Positions 45,088 through 55,268 of a DNA stretch of 64,000 nucleotides are shown here, one piece after another. The stretch's first letter is position 1; every line of letters starts with the position of its first letter. The notes below the pieces were generated by a model. That model worked only from the letters and a program-made list of their open reading frames with translations. It did not search any database and was not told the origin of the DNA. A program made the translations under genes and the position numbers. The stretch comes from Spodoptera frugiperda (lineage: Eukaryota; Arthropoda; Insecta; Lepidoptera; Noctuidae): positions 9,335,788 through 9,399,787 of the forward strand of contig NC_064217.1 of assembly GCF_023101765.2 (NCBI RefSeq). Direction: 5' to 3'.

Positions 45088-45885
45088 TAATTTCAATAAT
45101 CAAAAAGACACTATTGATGTATATGAGAACGAAACTCACTACTCTAGAGAAAATCTTATATGGGAAACATGATGTACTTAATTTAAAAAAAAAAGTTTAT
45201 AATAACGTGTCGTTTTATGGGTACGATTTAAAGAAAGGATGTAATAGGATCGATCTTAAATAACTTAAAACAAAAAGCAGGCATCAGAAATATATACTAA
45301 CGTAATATTAGTACCTACAAACTTACGGTTTAAGTCGATCATAGCGCCATCTATAATAACAGGCACAAACTAATGCTAAAACAATCAACATCTCACTTTA
45401 GCTTACAACCAACTTAAATTCTTTAGTTACTTCTGACCACGTCCGCTAGATGGCGTTGCATGCACGTCGAGTGTGTTTTGTTTTACAATTCACACGTGTG
45501 ACGGCCAACGTCAGTCAATGTTTACAAACAAATTAATAAGATGTGTAAAACATTATTAAATGAACAGCCAATATACTTTAAACCTTGCGTTATAAGATTA
45601 TTGAGACGGAAGAGTCCAAAGGCCTTACGACTGATCTTAGGAATTAAGTACTTTGTATGAATAACAACTTAGGCATCTGATAATAAATGCAGCTGTAGAT
45701 ATGCATAAAGGTATGAAAATGTTGTTTATTTTAGTACTAAAATATTACACTAAAACGCCCACGTATCTCTGAACGAAAATAAGTAGGTTATTTAGAGGTA
45801 CGCGCTGGGCTATTTAAATAACAGGTTATTCACGCACATAGAAGCCAAAATAATATTGTACGGTAGCAAATTACATTGAACTCAC
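45088..45885. other. Non-coding stretch downstream of exon B (probable intron)
   Basis: Immediately 3' of the exon B donor on the minus strand, so intronic in the model. Two GCGCCATCTA/TAGATGGCG words occur in opposite orientations (45345, 45450). Confidence 0.4.
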
Positions 45886-46335
45886 CTTTCTTAACGCCTT
45901 ATTCACGTCAGCTGGACTGGGCATGTAGAAATCCACAATGCCCAACAGACAATCATCACAACGACACACATCACTCGGGAGCGAGGACATTGACCCAAAA
46001 CTGCTACAACTGTCCATAGAATCCGTCCTCACTAACTTCCCCGTACTCAACGCTTCCATTTTCGCCACTAACAAGGATTCCATCAAAGACCTTGGTCTGG
46101 CTGGAGACCGCGACCTTCGAGCGAAGTCAGGGGATAATGGTCTGCAGTGTTCCAAAACGTCCGGCGATAAGGGTCGATGTCGCGTGAAGTTTAAGGATGA
46201 TAGATCGGGGGACAGCGCGCGCCTCGAGAGGTCGGGCGATATAGGACAGGCCGCCACGAGATCAGTCGACGAAGTCCGCGATAGTGGCGGCGTCGCGGAC
46301 CGACAGTGCGAAGACGTCATCTTAGTCGCACGCAT
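45886..46335 (-). CDS. Putative alternative first coding exon B (150 codons), gene not recognised
   Basis: A minus-strand exon from ATG 46335 to a consensus splice donor, AAG|GTGAGT, at 45886/45885 in phase 0. The frame is open upstream only to a TAG about 19 codons before the ATG, with no earlier in-frame ATG. The segment is rich in Ser, Pro and Arg and looks disordered. Four proline-directed S-P-D-[LVF] repeats fall at residues 33, 42, 57 and 68, in a CPISPDL..ALSPDL..PLSPDV..PLSPDF arrangement. A Ser-rich stretch (RTDSMDSCSSFGSMSSLPS, 103-121) leads into a Cys cluster CRCDDC at 124-129 and a hydrophobic LLGIVDFYMPSP. G+C is well above the flanks, and a 150-codon exon-bounded frame with this composition is not expected by chance. 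It shares strand, phase, Lys junction and Cys-cluster form with exon A, 24 kb downstream. I do not recognise the family. Confidence 0.72.
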
Positions 46336-46348
46336 TGGTACGGTTTTC

Positions 46349-46357
46349 TCAACACAT
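46349..46357 (-). promoter_or_regulatory. Minimal upstream ORF (ATG-TGT-TGA) in the exon B leader
   Basis: A two-codon upstream reading frame ends 13 bases before the exon B ATG, in a different frame. If the leader includes it, it would be expected to reduce initiation at the main ATG. The transcript start is not known, so its inclusion is inferred. Confidence 0.4.
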
Positions 46358-46392
46358 GACACAAGAATTTGTATATTTATCCTTAACGGACG

Positions 46393-47010
46393 CTAGACGG
46401 CGTGTTCACGTTGATAACACTGTTTAATGGAGCGATTTTTTTTTAACTTCTTGAAGAGTCATTGACCTTCCGTAGCCTTGTAGTTTTTTGTTACATTCTG
46501 CACAATTTTTGGTTCATTGTAACACTATTAAGATCACTGTTGGAATTGTGTCTTGTAAAAACGCAGGTCTAAGAATGCCTTAAGTCAGTATTTATTGCTA
46601 TAACTTCGCTAAATTCATCGTAAATCAATTTAAAAAGGGTTTATAGACATGTCCGTAGTTGTTTATTGATTGGGCCTGCTATTACTCGTTTCATTTTGAC
46701 AATAAATTATTTATTTGTGTGCTGTTAACATTTTATCGATTTCAAATCGACTTTAAACGATTATAATTCTATATTTATGAGTAATAACGGGAGTTTTAAA
46801 ATGTATTCTTTCTCTATCTTGATCGAAACGGATTTTATTGAAACTTATTTTAGTAAGTCTATTTGTTGAATCTTATCTAGATCGTAATAATAATAATATA
46901 TTTGATTAATTTAATAGATCCAACACTACGAATTAATTTCAAGATTTACGTATACGTGTTACAAAAAAGGTATTAGGTACCTAATACTCGCACTCCAGAG
47001 TAATTTTTTC
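46393..47010. other. 5' flank of exon B, promoter not identified
   Basis: Unlike exon A there is no CpG-rich block; the flank is AT-rich. No TATA box or TCAGT initiator at a convincing distance. The exon B transcript may have a further upstream non-coding exon. Confidence 0.35.
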
Positions 47011-47117
47011 CGGAGCTACGGACTACCTAGCGGGTTTACCGGGGCTCCGGCTCGAAAAGCAAGAGTAGGAACGGGGTGGTTTTTAGTCTGTCAGAGTCTG
47101 ATACACCCTCTTTGCGT
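47011..47117 (+). repeat. SINE-like family A, 3'-truncated
   Basis: Best-preserved 5' end in the window: 'cggagctacggactacctag', 'cgggtttaccggggctccgg', 'ctcgaaaagcaagagtagga', 'acggggtggtttttagtctg'. The tail is cut at 'cacaccctctttgcg'-like text. Confidence 0.8.
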
Positions 47118-48553
47118 ACTATATATTTCTTCAACAGTATAATTATAGTACGGAGGTCCGAAATATAGTACAATACTATATAAAATAGTACTGGTTTTCA
47201 ACCCTAGTTAACCAAACAACGCAGTCAAAACGCCAGTTAGTTTAACCCTAGAACAGCGTGACAAACTGTCCGGTCAGCCAGGCACCACATTTGTTTACAT
47301 CGGTCCACTATAAAGCAGGAGGCTATTACTTATTCCGCACACATACAAAATTGTAGCCTTCGCACACCTTGTCAGGCCACACCTGCGCATGAGTTGGTAC
47401 GTGGATTTAGAGGTACTGGAAATGCCTGGAGATTTGACTTTGGTTACTTATAATTTTTTTCAAAATTCTGTGGCTTAAAGCCAAGGTTACACTAGGGGAT
47501 AAATGTCCTGCGACACATATCGCCAGCGACGTTGGGTGAAGTAGCGAGGCGATGCCGGACTTTGGTCGACATGCCTGTACCCTTAGTGTACCGCGCTCGG
47601 TGCTCTGATTGGCCGGCTCAAAAAAAGCAACAAATCAGAGCGCCGCGCGTGTAAAATTGACAAAGTTTCATCCCTTATTTAATCCCCTTGGGAGTAGAAT
47701 TTATCAAAATCCTTATGCAGCCTTATTCTAATTTCAGCTCAATTTGTCCAGTAGTTTGAACTGTGCGTTGATAGACTACTATGTCAGTCAGTCAGTTGTC
47801 AGTCACCATTTCGTTATATTTATTTAAATAAACATAACAGGGTAAACGACGAAATTGTCTCTTGGATTTTCCAATACAAACAGCATTCTATACAGGATAT
47901 TTCATTTGATTTTCACGGATCACAGACGCAAAGAAATTTAAATGAGTTGCCTACAGCTCAGTTTTACAAAACTATGTGGTATACCTACCTAGTTATCTAT
48001 AAAAAAAGAAAAGATAAACTTTAATTTAAGATTTAAAATTTAAATTAAAAAAAATATATATATTATATTATAACAATAACCCCTGCTATTTTTTTTATTT
48101 TTATTTTCAATGTACAGACAGCACTTTTCTACGATTTTATTATATGTATAGATAACCATAAAAATGAAATGACAAGGTTTTTCTGATTTAATCATTTTCC
48201 TTTTGGAATGAAAGACTAGTTTCTGTTTTATTTATTAACTCTTTAATAATTAATTCGATCAATATTGCTTCTGTCATTCCAACATATCTAATTCCATGTA
48301 AAATTGCACTTAAAACATGCAGTTGCATAATCATAATATCTACATATGTTTCCTTTTGAACACGCACAGATCATATTATGTACTATATACTCTATTGATC
48401 CAAGACACATTATTAATAATCATTATTTACTGCGAAAACATGATTTGCACACAAAATAAACGCTTGCAAAAAATTCCCTTTCATAAGTCTCGTAAATTAT
48501 GATTGGAAGACTCTTATCAGATTGTTGTAAAATTATGGTTCAGTAAAAGTATG
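47118..48553. other. Non-coding stretch with a degraded repeat
   Basis: A CG-bearing patch at 47515-47655 holds GCGCTCGGTGCTCTGATTGG and, 20 bases on, its near-inverse AATCAGAGCGCCGCGCG. The next 150 bases (47655-47800) are a reverse copy of the 'ggggataaa' repeat ending in a TCAGTCAGTCAG run. No gene is seen. Confidence 0.4.
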
Positions 48554-48858
48554 GTTTTTTTATGGTATAAGCCGGTAAACGAGCAGACGGATCACCTGAT
48601 GGTAAGCAAGCGCACTGGATGGATACTCGAACACCAGAGGCGTTACAAGGGCATTGCCAGTTTTGGGAGTTAGGAGGTAGGGGGTGGAGGTCAGGTTTAA
48701 GGGTTGTTGGGGAATCGGGGATTGGCAAAATCGGGAAGGGGAAACTCCGGCCGGTAACCTCATTTATATAACGAAATACAACGCAAGCATCTTTTTACGT
48801 CGGTTTTCTGACTGAGACCGTGGTATCACTCCAGTCGAGCCGGCCCATTCCTGCCAAA
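48554..48858 (+). mobile_element. Dispersed repeat family B, near full length
   Basis: 'tttttttatggtataagccg', 'gagcagacggatcacctgat', 'gaacaccagaggcgttacaa', 'gggttgttggggaatcgggg', 'ccggtaacctcatttatata', 'gtggtatcactccagtcgag', 'ccggcccattcctgccaaa'. It carries a small purine-rich duplication (gagttaggaggtagggggtg) relative to the 39451 copy. Confidence 0.85.
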
Positions 48859-48859
48859 A

Positions 48860-48885
48860 CCACCGCACCAATCGTGCAGTCGAAC
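48860..48885 (-). repeat. Family I SINE head fragment
   Basis: 'accaccgcaccaatcgtgca' matches the box A end of family I, directly after the family B copy. Confidence 0.4.
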
Positions 48886-49059
48886 TATAGGTTGACTGTA
48901 GGTTCTATCACCCAAAGACCTATAATCACAAATACCTATTGCAGTTGATCTTTACGTACATTTCACAATTTGTTACTCACGACTATAATACAATATAAAC
49001 TTTAACCTCCAATAGGGCAAAGCATTATTCGTATATTACAATAAAGCAACAATTTAATA

Positions 49060-49420
49060 TTTATTAGAGATGTTCTGTAGATCCGAAACTATAACTAAAT
49101 CCGTGTTTAAATTCGGATATTACAAATTCAGAAAACAGGCTACTCTCCCGGTACGGAATACCTTTTATCACCTTTATCCTCTCTGTATAACAAATTTCAT
49201 CAAAATCCGTTCAGTAATTTCAACATTTCAGTGTGATTTGTTGGTATTATCTATGTACGTATTTATTACAACTTGACAAACAGAAAATCCTCAAAAGCTA
49301 ATATCCATAACCGGAATTTTCCGATAATCCGAAATAATAGTACATCCATGACCAAACCCGATATAATAACAATACTATTTCTACATCCAGATCCGTATCC
49401 GGTATGCCATACCCTCAACA
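49060..49420. repeat. ATCCG/CGGAT-rich dispersed repeat
   Basis: 'agatccgaaactataactaa', 'atccgtgtttaaattcggat' and, after an intervening 'aaatttcatcaaaatccgtt', 'cagtaatttcaac' block, a run of 'accggaattttccgataatc', 'agatccgtatccggtatgcc'. It resembles the ATCCG word-rich repeat at 63380-63452. Confidence 0.4.
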
Positions 49421-50857
49421 TCCCAATTAAATATCAAAATCAACAGCCATGTAATAATTCCTAGATATCATAAATCGGTGCGTGTTTCATGCGCTAGCGC
49501 AGCGGGCGGGCTACACAGCCATGTTGTCTGTCTCGGTCTGATCAGTTCATCTATGTTAGGTTAAATTATATGACTGTTTATGTAAGCTATTTGTCTAAGA
49601 ATGTTTATGTTTAAGGAGCGTTAAGCTATAATTCTTAATCTTTGTTTTCTTTTTTTATTAGGATTTTACGCATATGTTTGTATTAAAATATGTATGTATG
49701 TATATGCCACTTCAATTGTAAGTGTGAGTACACACACATACTAACTAAACTAGATATCTGAAAACCGGGGGATAAATGATAAATTATATTTATTTTTGCA
49801 AATAGGTTACAATACAATGTCTTTATACTTTTACACGTCAATCTCTTAAATATGAGATGTGGCCAGTAATTCCTATCGCACTACTCTGAGAAGAAGCCTG
49901 GAGTAAGTTATAATATTGTAATAGCTTATTTTTTGACTGACTTTGTATGTTACTATATACAAAGTCGTATACAATAAACATACAAACATACAAAGAGACT
50001 TAAGCTGTGCATTCATTTCTTAACATGGGCTGATGTTTTCCTTTTAGGATAAAAGCCTTATTTATAAAAAAAGGTTTAAATAAAAATCTTCACATTTTTA
50101 CAGCCTTAATAAAGTACGACAGAAAAAAAAGGCTTACATTTTTCTTTATTTCGAAATTGTATCCGAAGACATGTTCTGGTTGTTTATATACTTTTTCGTA
50201 CGAACTTATGTCCTTATACGATTTGTACCGAAGGACCACACAATGTGCGAAAGGACCAAAAATATATTCAACCGTTTATTTGTAATTCTTACAGCGAAAA
50301 CCAATTTACGTTACAAATACTCGTACAAATAGTCCACTATAATCATTTAAGTACTCCGTAAAACCTAGAACTGTCAAAATCACACAACAAATGACAGAAA
50401 AGAATACAAAATGGCGGCAATTAGTTCAGCCATTTTGTTTTTCGACACTAATACGAAGTGACAGCATCAAAACTAACGTCAAACGTCCTAGAACTGTTCA
50501 TTATCTGTCAGAGAGGACAAAAACAACAAACTTTTTGCTTGTAAAGTCCGTATTTGTAAGATCGATGCCCGTTTCGATTAGCGAACGCGAGACATATCGT
50601 ATTTTGCACGATATATCATTGTGACAACTGACACTACTGTAGTGACGTAACAGGTATGAAATATGATGTAACTAATGATTGCTACTGATAAATGTTCTTA
50701 CCTTTATTTTATTGAAAAGAAAAAGTGTTGCCTATTTAAAACTCTCCTCACTACAATTTTTGTTTATTCTTACTCTACTCTCCAGCATTCTAATTATATC
50801 TAGACCTAAAATTGAAGCATAAAATCTTTCAATTGAGACGTGGTTTTCCATAACTTC
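49421..50857. other. Non-coding stretch
   Basis: A 10-bp hairpin GACTTTGTAT/ATACAAAGTC lies at 49939-49966. Two AAGGACCA words sit 20 bases apart (50231, 50251). The plus-strand frame 50391-50624 has no recognisable content. Confidence 0.3.
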
Positions 50858-51003
50858 TACCAGTGGCTTTACCTACGTCCCTAGGGATAAAAAGTAACCT
50901 ATGCGTTATTCCAGATTTCAACCCGATCCCTTCAGCCGTTTGAAATGTTTGAATATCAAACTTCACATACAAACTTTCTTATTTTTATATTAGTAAGATA
51001 GCA
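50858..51003 (-). repeat. Dispersed repeat family M
   Basis: 'accagtggctttacctacgt', 'agggataaaaagtaacctat', 'gcgttattccagatttcaac', 'ccgatcccttcagccgtttg', then 'catacaaactttcttatttt'. Nearly complete inverse copy. Confidence 0.6.
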
Positions 51004-51584
51004 GTAAGGATTTTGATTTGTAAAACGTTATAGCGGGTATGATGTTGTGGGGCCCAAATGGGTGTGAGAGGACCTGTGAGGCCCGCCAACACAGGAAAAT
51101 ATTACTTATCATATCAACTAAAATGGCAGTGCGAAACTCCTTTTTTAGGCCCCAACGTTCAATAGACCCTATTCAATGAATTGTATACCATTAGTAACAG
51201 TAATAAAGAATATTATCAATTAACCTATTCAAATACTCTGCTACAACATAGTAATTTCATGTATAAAAGCATTGAATTGAGAACATTCTCCTTTTTTAAA
51301 GTTAATTAAAAATATTCATTAATTATTAATCAACCAAATAAATAGACTATCGCTTCCTTAGGCCTCAATGTAGCACACAAATAATTAATTAATTTAATTA
51401 TTTTCTTAAGCAAAACATCATGTACAAATTGATTCGTGACTACATGTAATTAATAAAATTCATTCGCACACTGAAATTCAATCATGTGACTACAAAATTA
51501 ATAGATCTTCTTCACCACGTAACATTGCATTAGAAACAAATTGGTGTGGGTTCTGTATAACATAAAGTCTTTATATCTTACTTC
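51004..51584. other. Non-coding stretch
   Basis: No feature recognised. A G-rich patch at 51045-51090 is not explained. Confidence 0.3.
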
Positions 51585-51745
51585 TTACTGATATTATAAA
51601 TAAGTTTATGTGTGTATATGTATGTTTATTACTCAATCACGTTAAAACGGCTGAAAGGATCAGGATGGAATTTGGAACGGGCAGAATATGGTCTGTAATA
51701 ATACGTAAGCTACTTTGAATCCTACGGGTCGCTAGCAAGCAGCTA
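51585..51745 (+). repeat. Dispersed repeat family M
   Basis: 'ctgatattataaataagttt', 'tttattactcaatcacgtta', 'aaacggctgaaaggatcagg', 'atggaatttggaacgggcag', 'aatacgtaagctactttgaa'. Sequence 51746-52321 shows nothing recognised. Confidence 0.6.
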
Positions 51746-52321
51746 GGTATGCATTTTAACTTTAACATTTATTCGAAAGGTCGTTGGCTCAAAAAATATG
51801 CTTTAACTAAATAATAGATACCGCCCCCGCTTTTTTGATATATTGAAAATAGCAGATCGGATAATTCTGTGAAAACTGTTATACTTAACCATATAATCAA
51901 TCTTTACACCATGATCTTAATAATAACATGATAATATATTTCATTGATATTCCTTTCAGATGCTGAACACTAAAAATAAAATAATCAATAACTTTGACAA
52001 GTTACAAATGATTGAAAAAACTAAATTGCATGTATGAATGTGTAACATTAAATTAGCTCGCTATTGAAGCAATTACTCAAGTGAGAAGGATTCGGTTTAA
52101 CATTCAATTACTTATAAAAAAATATTATTTAAGATGCAAATAAGTTACGATTGAATTCATGTTGCAATTTTTTATAATTTTTCATAGTGATGACCATGTG
52201 ATGCTACTTTGATTAATATAAGACTATAAATGTGAACAGCCTGTGACTTAAAGCTTAATAGGGCTTAAAGCCCAGCATTGGACTGTTAAGGTTTCTTCTA
52301 CATTTGGGTTTGCCATAATCT

Positions 52322-52395
52322 ACATAAAATCTACATGTAAACGCACCCACGACACAGGAGAAAATCCTAATGTGGGGCAACGCTTTTTACGAGGT
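52322..52395 (+). repeat. Family I SINE, tail fragment
   Basis: 'tgtaaacgcacccacgacac', 'aggagaaaatcctaatgtgg', 'ggcaa' is the inverse of the 53555-53610 region of the family I copy. Confidence 0.6.
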
Positions 52396-53554
52396 TCGCC
52401 TAATTTTAAGACTAAGAAGAGTAGGGTACACCTTACTCATCCCGCGGATGTCACCCAATGGTAAATTCAAAGGTAAAGGTAAAGTCCCCAAAGGTAAAGA
52501 AGATTATGCTCACATATCACCAGACAAGTGTATTCTTCTTACGATGTGGGCCATAGTAAGTATAAATAACATTAATTGTCAAAATTCACACATTTATTAA
52601 TAAATAAACTCTAACCGTTAAAACAAGAGGTTTTAAAATGAATGTGCAGTTAAGTTTGTGAAACAAAAAGTTTAATTGCAGGAAATGCGCAGCATGGCCG
52701 ACATGCTTAAAACGTTTGTGGCCAATTTATACCATTACCGAGAAACATCAACATTATTTTGTTAATACAACTCCCATGCATTTATTGGTGAAAAGAATTT
52801 TAAAGGGAAAAGGTATAATATGTTTGATCTGAACTTGTGGGATAAAGGACCATATAACTTAAAATAATCAGATCGTTTGTTTGATGTTTGTGTAGGTTCC
52901 TGGTCCTTTACTATTTCAATTTCGTCTAAAGGACCAAATTTTTGACCAGGATTGTCGTTAAGGACCAAATTTGATAAGCGATAAAGTTTTTAATATCTAG
53001 TTGCGGTTTTCTAACTGAATCAAATTATTGGTACCTATGATACGAATTTTCATACGTTGTTGTCGTGATCGTGCGCGATTCGTGGAAATAAGTTTATCCT
53101 AAGAACTTTACATAGTTTCTGATTTTGAGGAATTTCTTCACCTTGAGGCTACTTAAGTTCTGTCTTATAAGCAACCTAGATTTTAGTTCTCATCACAACC
53201 TACACCTAACCATGATTTTTCCTTCTCACACTATACCTACTCCTTTTTAATAAATCAATACCATAGACCTAAAATACATAAACATTCATATTCATATATT
53301 CATTGGCCACTACTATAAGACCATAATTATATCAAGTTCTAAGTTATAACTTAAACGCATTATATACGAATTGCGTTCTCAAATGTAGCCTGTCACGGTT
53401 AAGTTACTGTTAAGTTATAGCATAGCTTAGTATGTTGATTATAGTATTAGTTAGATAGGTCTAGTAGTGTTGCGAAAGTTAGATGTTGTTTATATGAGAA
53501 CTTGATATTCGATATTTAGATGTGTAATGTTTTATAAGGGTTAATAGAGGACTT
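52396..53554. other. Non-coding stretch with AAGGACCA word cluster
   Basis: AAGGACCA occurs at 52845, 52929 and 52960, and its inverse at 52901, within 123 bases. The minus-strand open frame across it (52762-52968) is partly made of these words. No gene is called. Confidence 0.3.
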
Positions 53555-53748
53555 TTTACTCTTGCTCCACATTAGGATTTATTCCTGTATCGTGGGTGCG
53601 TTTACAAACATACAATTTTTCATACACATGACACCCAGACCCGGAAAAATAGTTTGTGGATCATACAAAGAGTTGGTTTCTTGCGGGAATCGAACCCATG
53701 ATACGTTACACGGCAGCCAGTTGTCCAGCCACCGCACCAACTGTACAG
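53555..53748 (-). mobile_element. tRNA-derived SINE family I
   Basis: Minus-strand element starting near 53748. Box A-like TGGTGCGGTGGCTGG is at 53739-53725 and box B-like GGGTTCGATTCCC at 53697-53685, spaced as in a tRNA. The body is 'gcaagaaaccaactctttgt', 'atgatccacaaactattttt', 'ccgggtctgggtgtcatgtg' and the tail is 'gtaaacgcacccacgataca', 'ggaataaatcctaatgtgga'. The box B match is excellent. The cloverleaf stems are not retained. Confidence 0.8.
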
Positions 53749-53798
53749 TAAAATGAATGCTTGTAGGTCATCAATATTTTACCAGTAAATATATTTCT

Positions 53799-53869
53799 CG
53801 AATTTGTTGATTCGGACATAAGACCTTATGGGTCTCACATAAGGTCGTATGTCCGAATCAACAAATTCG
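53799..53869. repeat. 31-bp inverted repeat with 9-base loop
   Basis: Arms 53799-53829 and 53839-53869 are reverse complements with one mismatch (left arm begins CGAATTTGTTGATTCGGACA). The loop is GGGTCTCAC. Like the 45025 hairpin it is a compact, nearly perfect foldback with no matching second copy that I can find in the window. Confidence 0.85.
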
Positions 53870-53941
53870 TTGGCCTCACGTCGAAATTTGCTTTCCTTTA
53901 TATGGGGTTTTGTTAAAAATCTTGGCACACAGAGGACAAAT

Positions 53942-54669
53942 CGACACCAGCAATTTATACTGCTAACTCAAAAAGCGTACTTTACAGTAGAGGCGTTTAA
54001 AGGGAAAAACGTGATAACTTTTACATTAATTAAGATACTTTTTTGAAATTTGGTATGCTTAATATTTAATTTATTCATTATAATATCTCATATTTATATT
54101 TCCTTAATTATTTCTATTTTTTGATTTAGCGCAAGTTAGCCGTATATAAACGTAATTCATCAAAAAAATGTTACATCTTATACACGTCTAACTAACGTTA
54201 GCGTAGTGTAGTACGGGACGTCGTAGTGCATGATCAATCATCTGATGCATATTTCAATATTTTATAAAGAACATGTACTTACTTACAAAAAGAATAGTCA
54301 ACGTACCATTAATAAACTAATTAATACGTTAACACATAAGTATTTACTATGTAAAAGTCGCTAAGTCGTTCATTTTACAAACGAACAAGTATACACACGC
54401 ACGCACTAAACTACGCTAACTATGAGTGCGCACAGACTTTGACCAAAGTGATCCGCGCGCACACTCCGCTAATAATAGTTGGCGTAATATAAATCGAGTG
54501 ATTTCAAAAAGTACCTTTACTTAGCGTTTTATAAGATTTGTAACTTTCTTATTTTTGCATATTTCTTCTCAATTTTTTTATGACGTATGTAAACACACAT
54601 TTTAAGCAACTTGGCATAAAAAAGTTTTTTCCAAATTTCGAGTTAGCGTAGTATAAATTGCTGGTGTCG
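53942..54669. mobile_element. Inverted-repeat element (about 728 bp)
   Basis: The left end CGACACCAGCAATTTATACT..GCTAACTC (53942-53969) is mirrored by GAGTTAGCG..TAGTATAAATTGCTGGTGTCG at 54640-54669 with a two-base indel. AAAT on both sides could be a target duplication. Within it the word TTAGCGTAGT or its inverse recurs (54196, 54410, 54480 region, 54645). This is typical of subterminal transposase-binding repeats. No coding capacity. Confidence 0.6.
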
Positions 54670-55127
54670 AAATGTGAAATTATTTTTGTTCCCGTTGAAC
54701 GAATCTGCTATCGCTGAAAGCAGTAGAAGTATAGCCTGGAACTGATACCAGTACCCACCGTGTCCAGGAAAACTCTATTAATAAATAACCAGTTATTACA
54801 AAAATATTCGAAACATGTATTTCATACGATACTTTGGCTATGAGACACGTATATTATACTTATCGTATCTTGAATACAAACACAGGATTACGTAATGTAT
54901 AGTATATCAAATATCAAAATTATTTCCAATCACGTACGATAATGACAGTAAGACATAAATTTATAATATTTCGTATGTAAGGACCACCGGCGTTGGTAGT
55001 AAACAGTTACGAGTAAAGGATACTAAAATGTGTCTGTTTGTCACGTACTACGATTACCTTATAGGTATTTTGATTAAAGGTTGAGAAGGTGGTGAAATAA
55101 GATAGGTACTATACAATTAAATTACTA
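54670..55127. other. Non-coding stretch
   Basis: No feature recognised. Confidence 0.3.
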
Positions 55128-55268
55128 AGCTATCGTGAGACATACTAAATTAACTAAAAATCACGGTTTACTCACGTAAATTAATGGAGAAAAGCTCTAC
55201 TAGTTTCGAGTCACAGAGAGGCTCTTCATCATGAGCAGCGAGCGCTGACACGGCGACGTCACGCAAGC
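55128..55268 (+). mobile_element. MITE family K
   Basis: 'agctatcgtgagacatacta', 'aattaactaaaaatcacggt', 'ttactcacgtaaattaatgg', 'agaaaagctctactagtttc', 'gagtcacagagaggctcttc', then a GC-rich 'agcgctgacacggcgacgtc'. Here the ACTAGTTTCGAG arm lies close to the left end, i.e. the centre is rearranged relative to 42263. Confidence 0.65.

Noticed and set aside
46336..46362. Extending exon B upstream to position 46362
   Set aside because: That codon is GTG, not ATG. The first in-frame ATG is at 46335, and eukaryotic initiation there is more likely.
45938..46396. 152-codon plus-strand frame opposite exon B
   Set aside because: It is the antisense shadow of the minus-strand exon. The minus strand has the ATG, S-P repeats, Cys cluster and consensus donor.
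52762..52968. 68-codon minus-strand frame with a plausible peptide
   Set aside because: Partly made of repeated AAGGACCA words, with no splice signals or recognised content.
2730..53748. Functional tRNA genes at 2730, 23140 or 53685
   Set aside because: Box A/B words are present but acceptor and T stems do not pair, and each is fused to a SINE body or tail.
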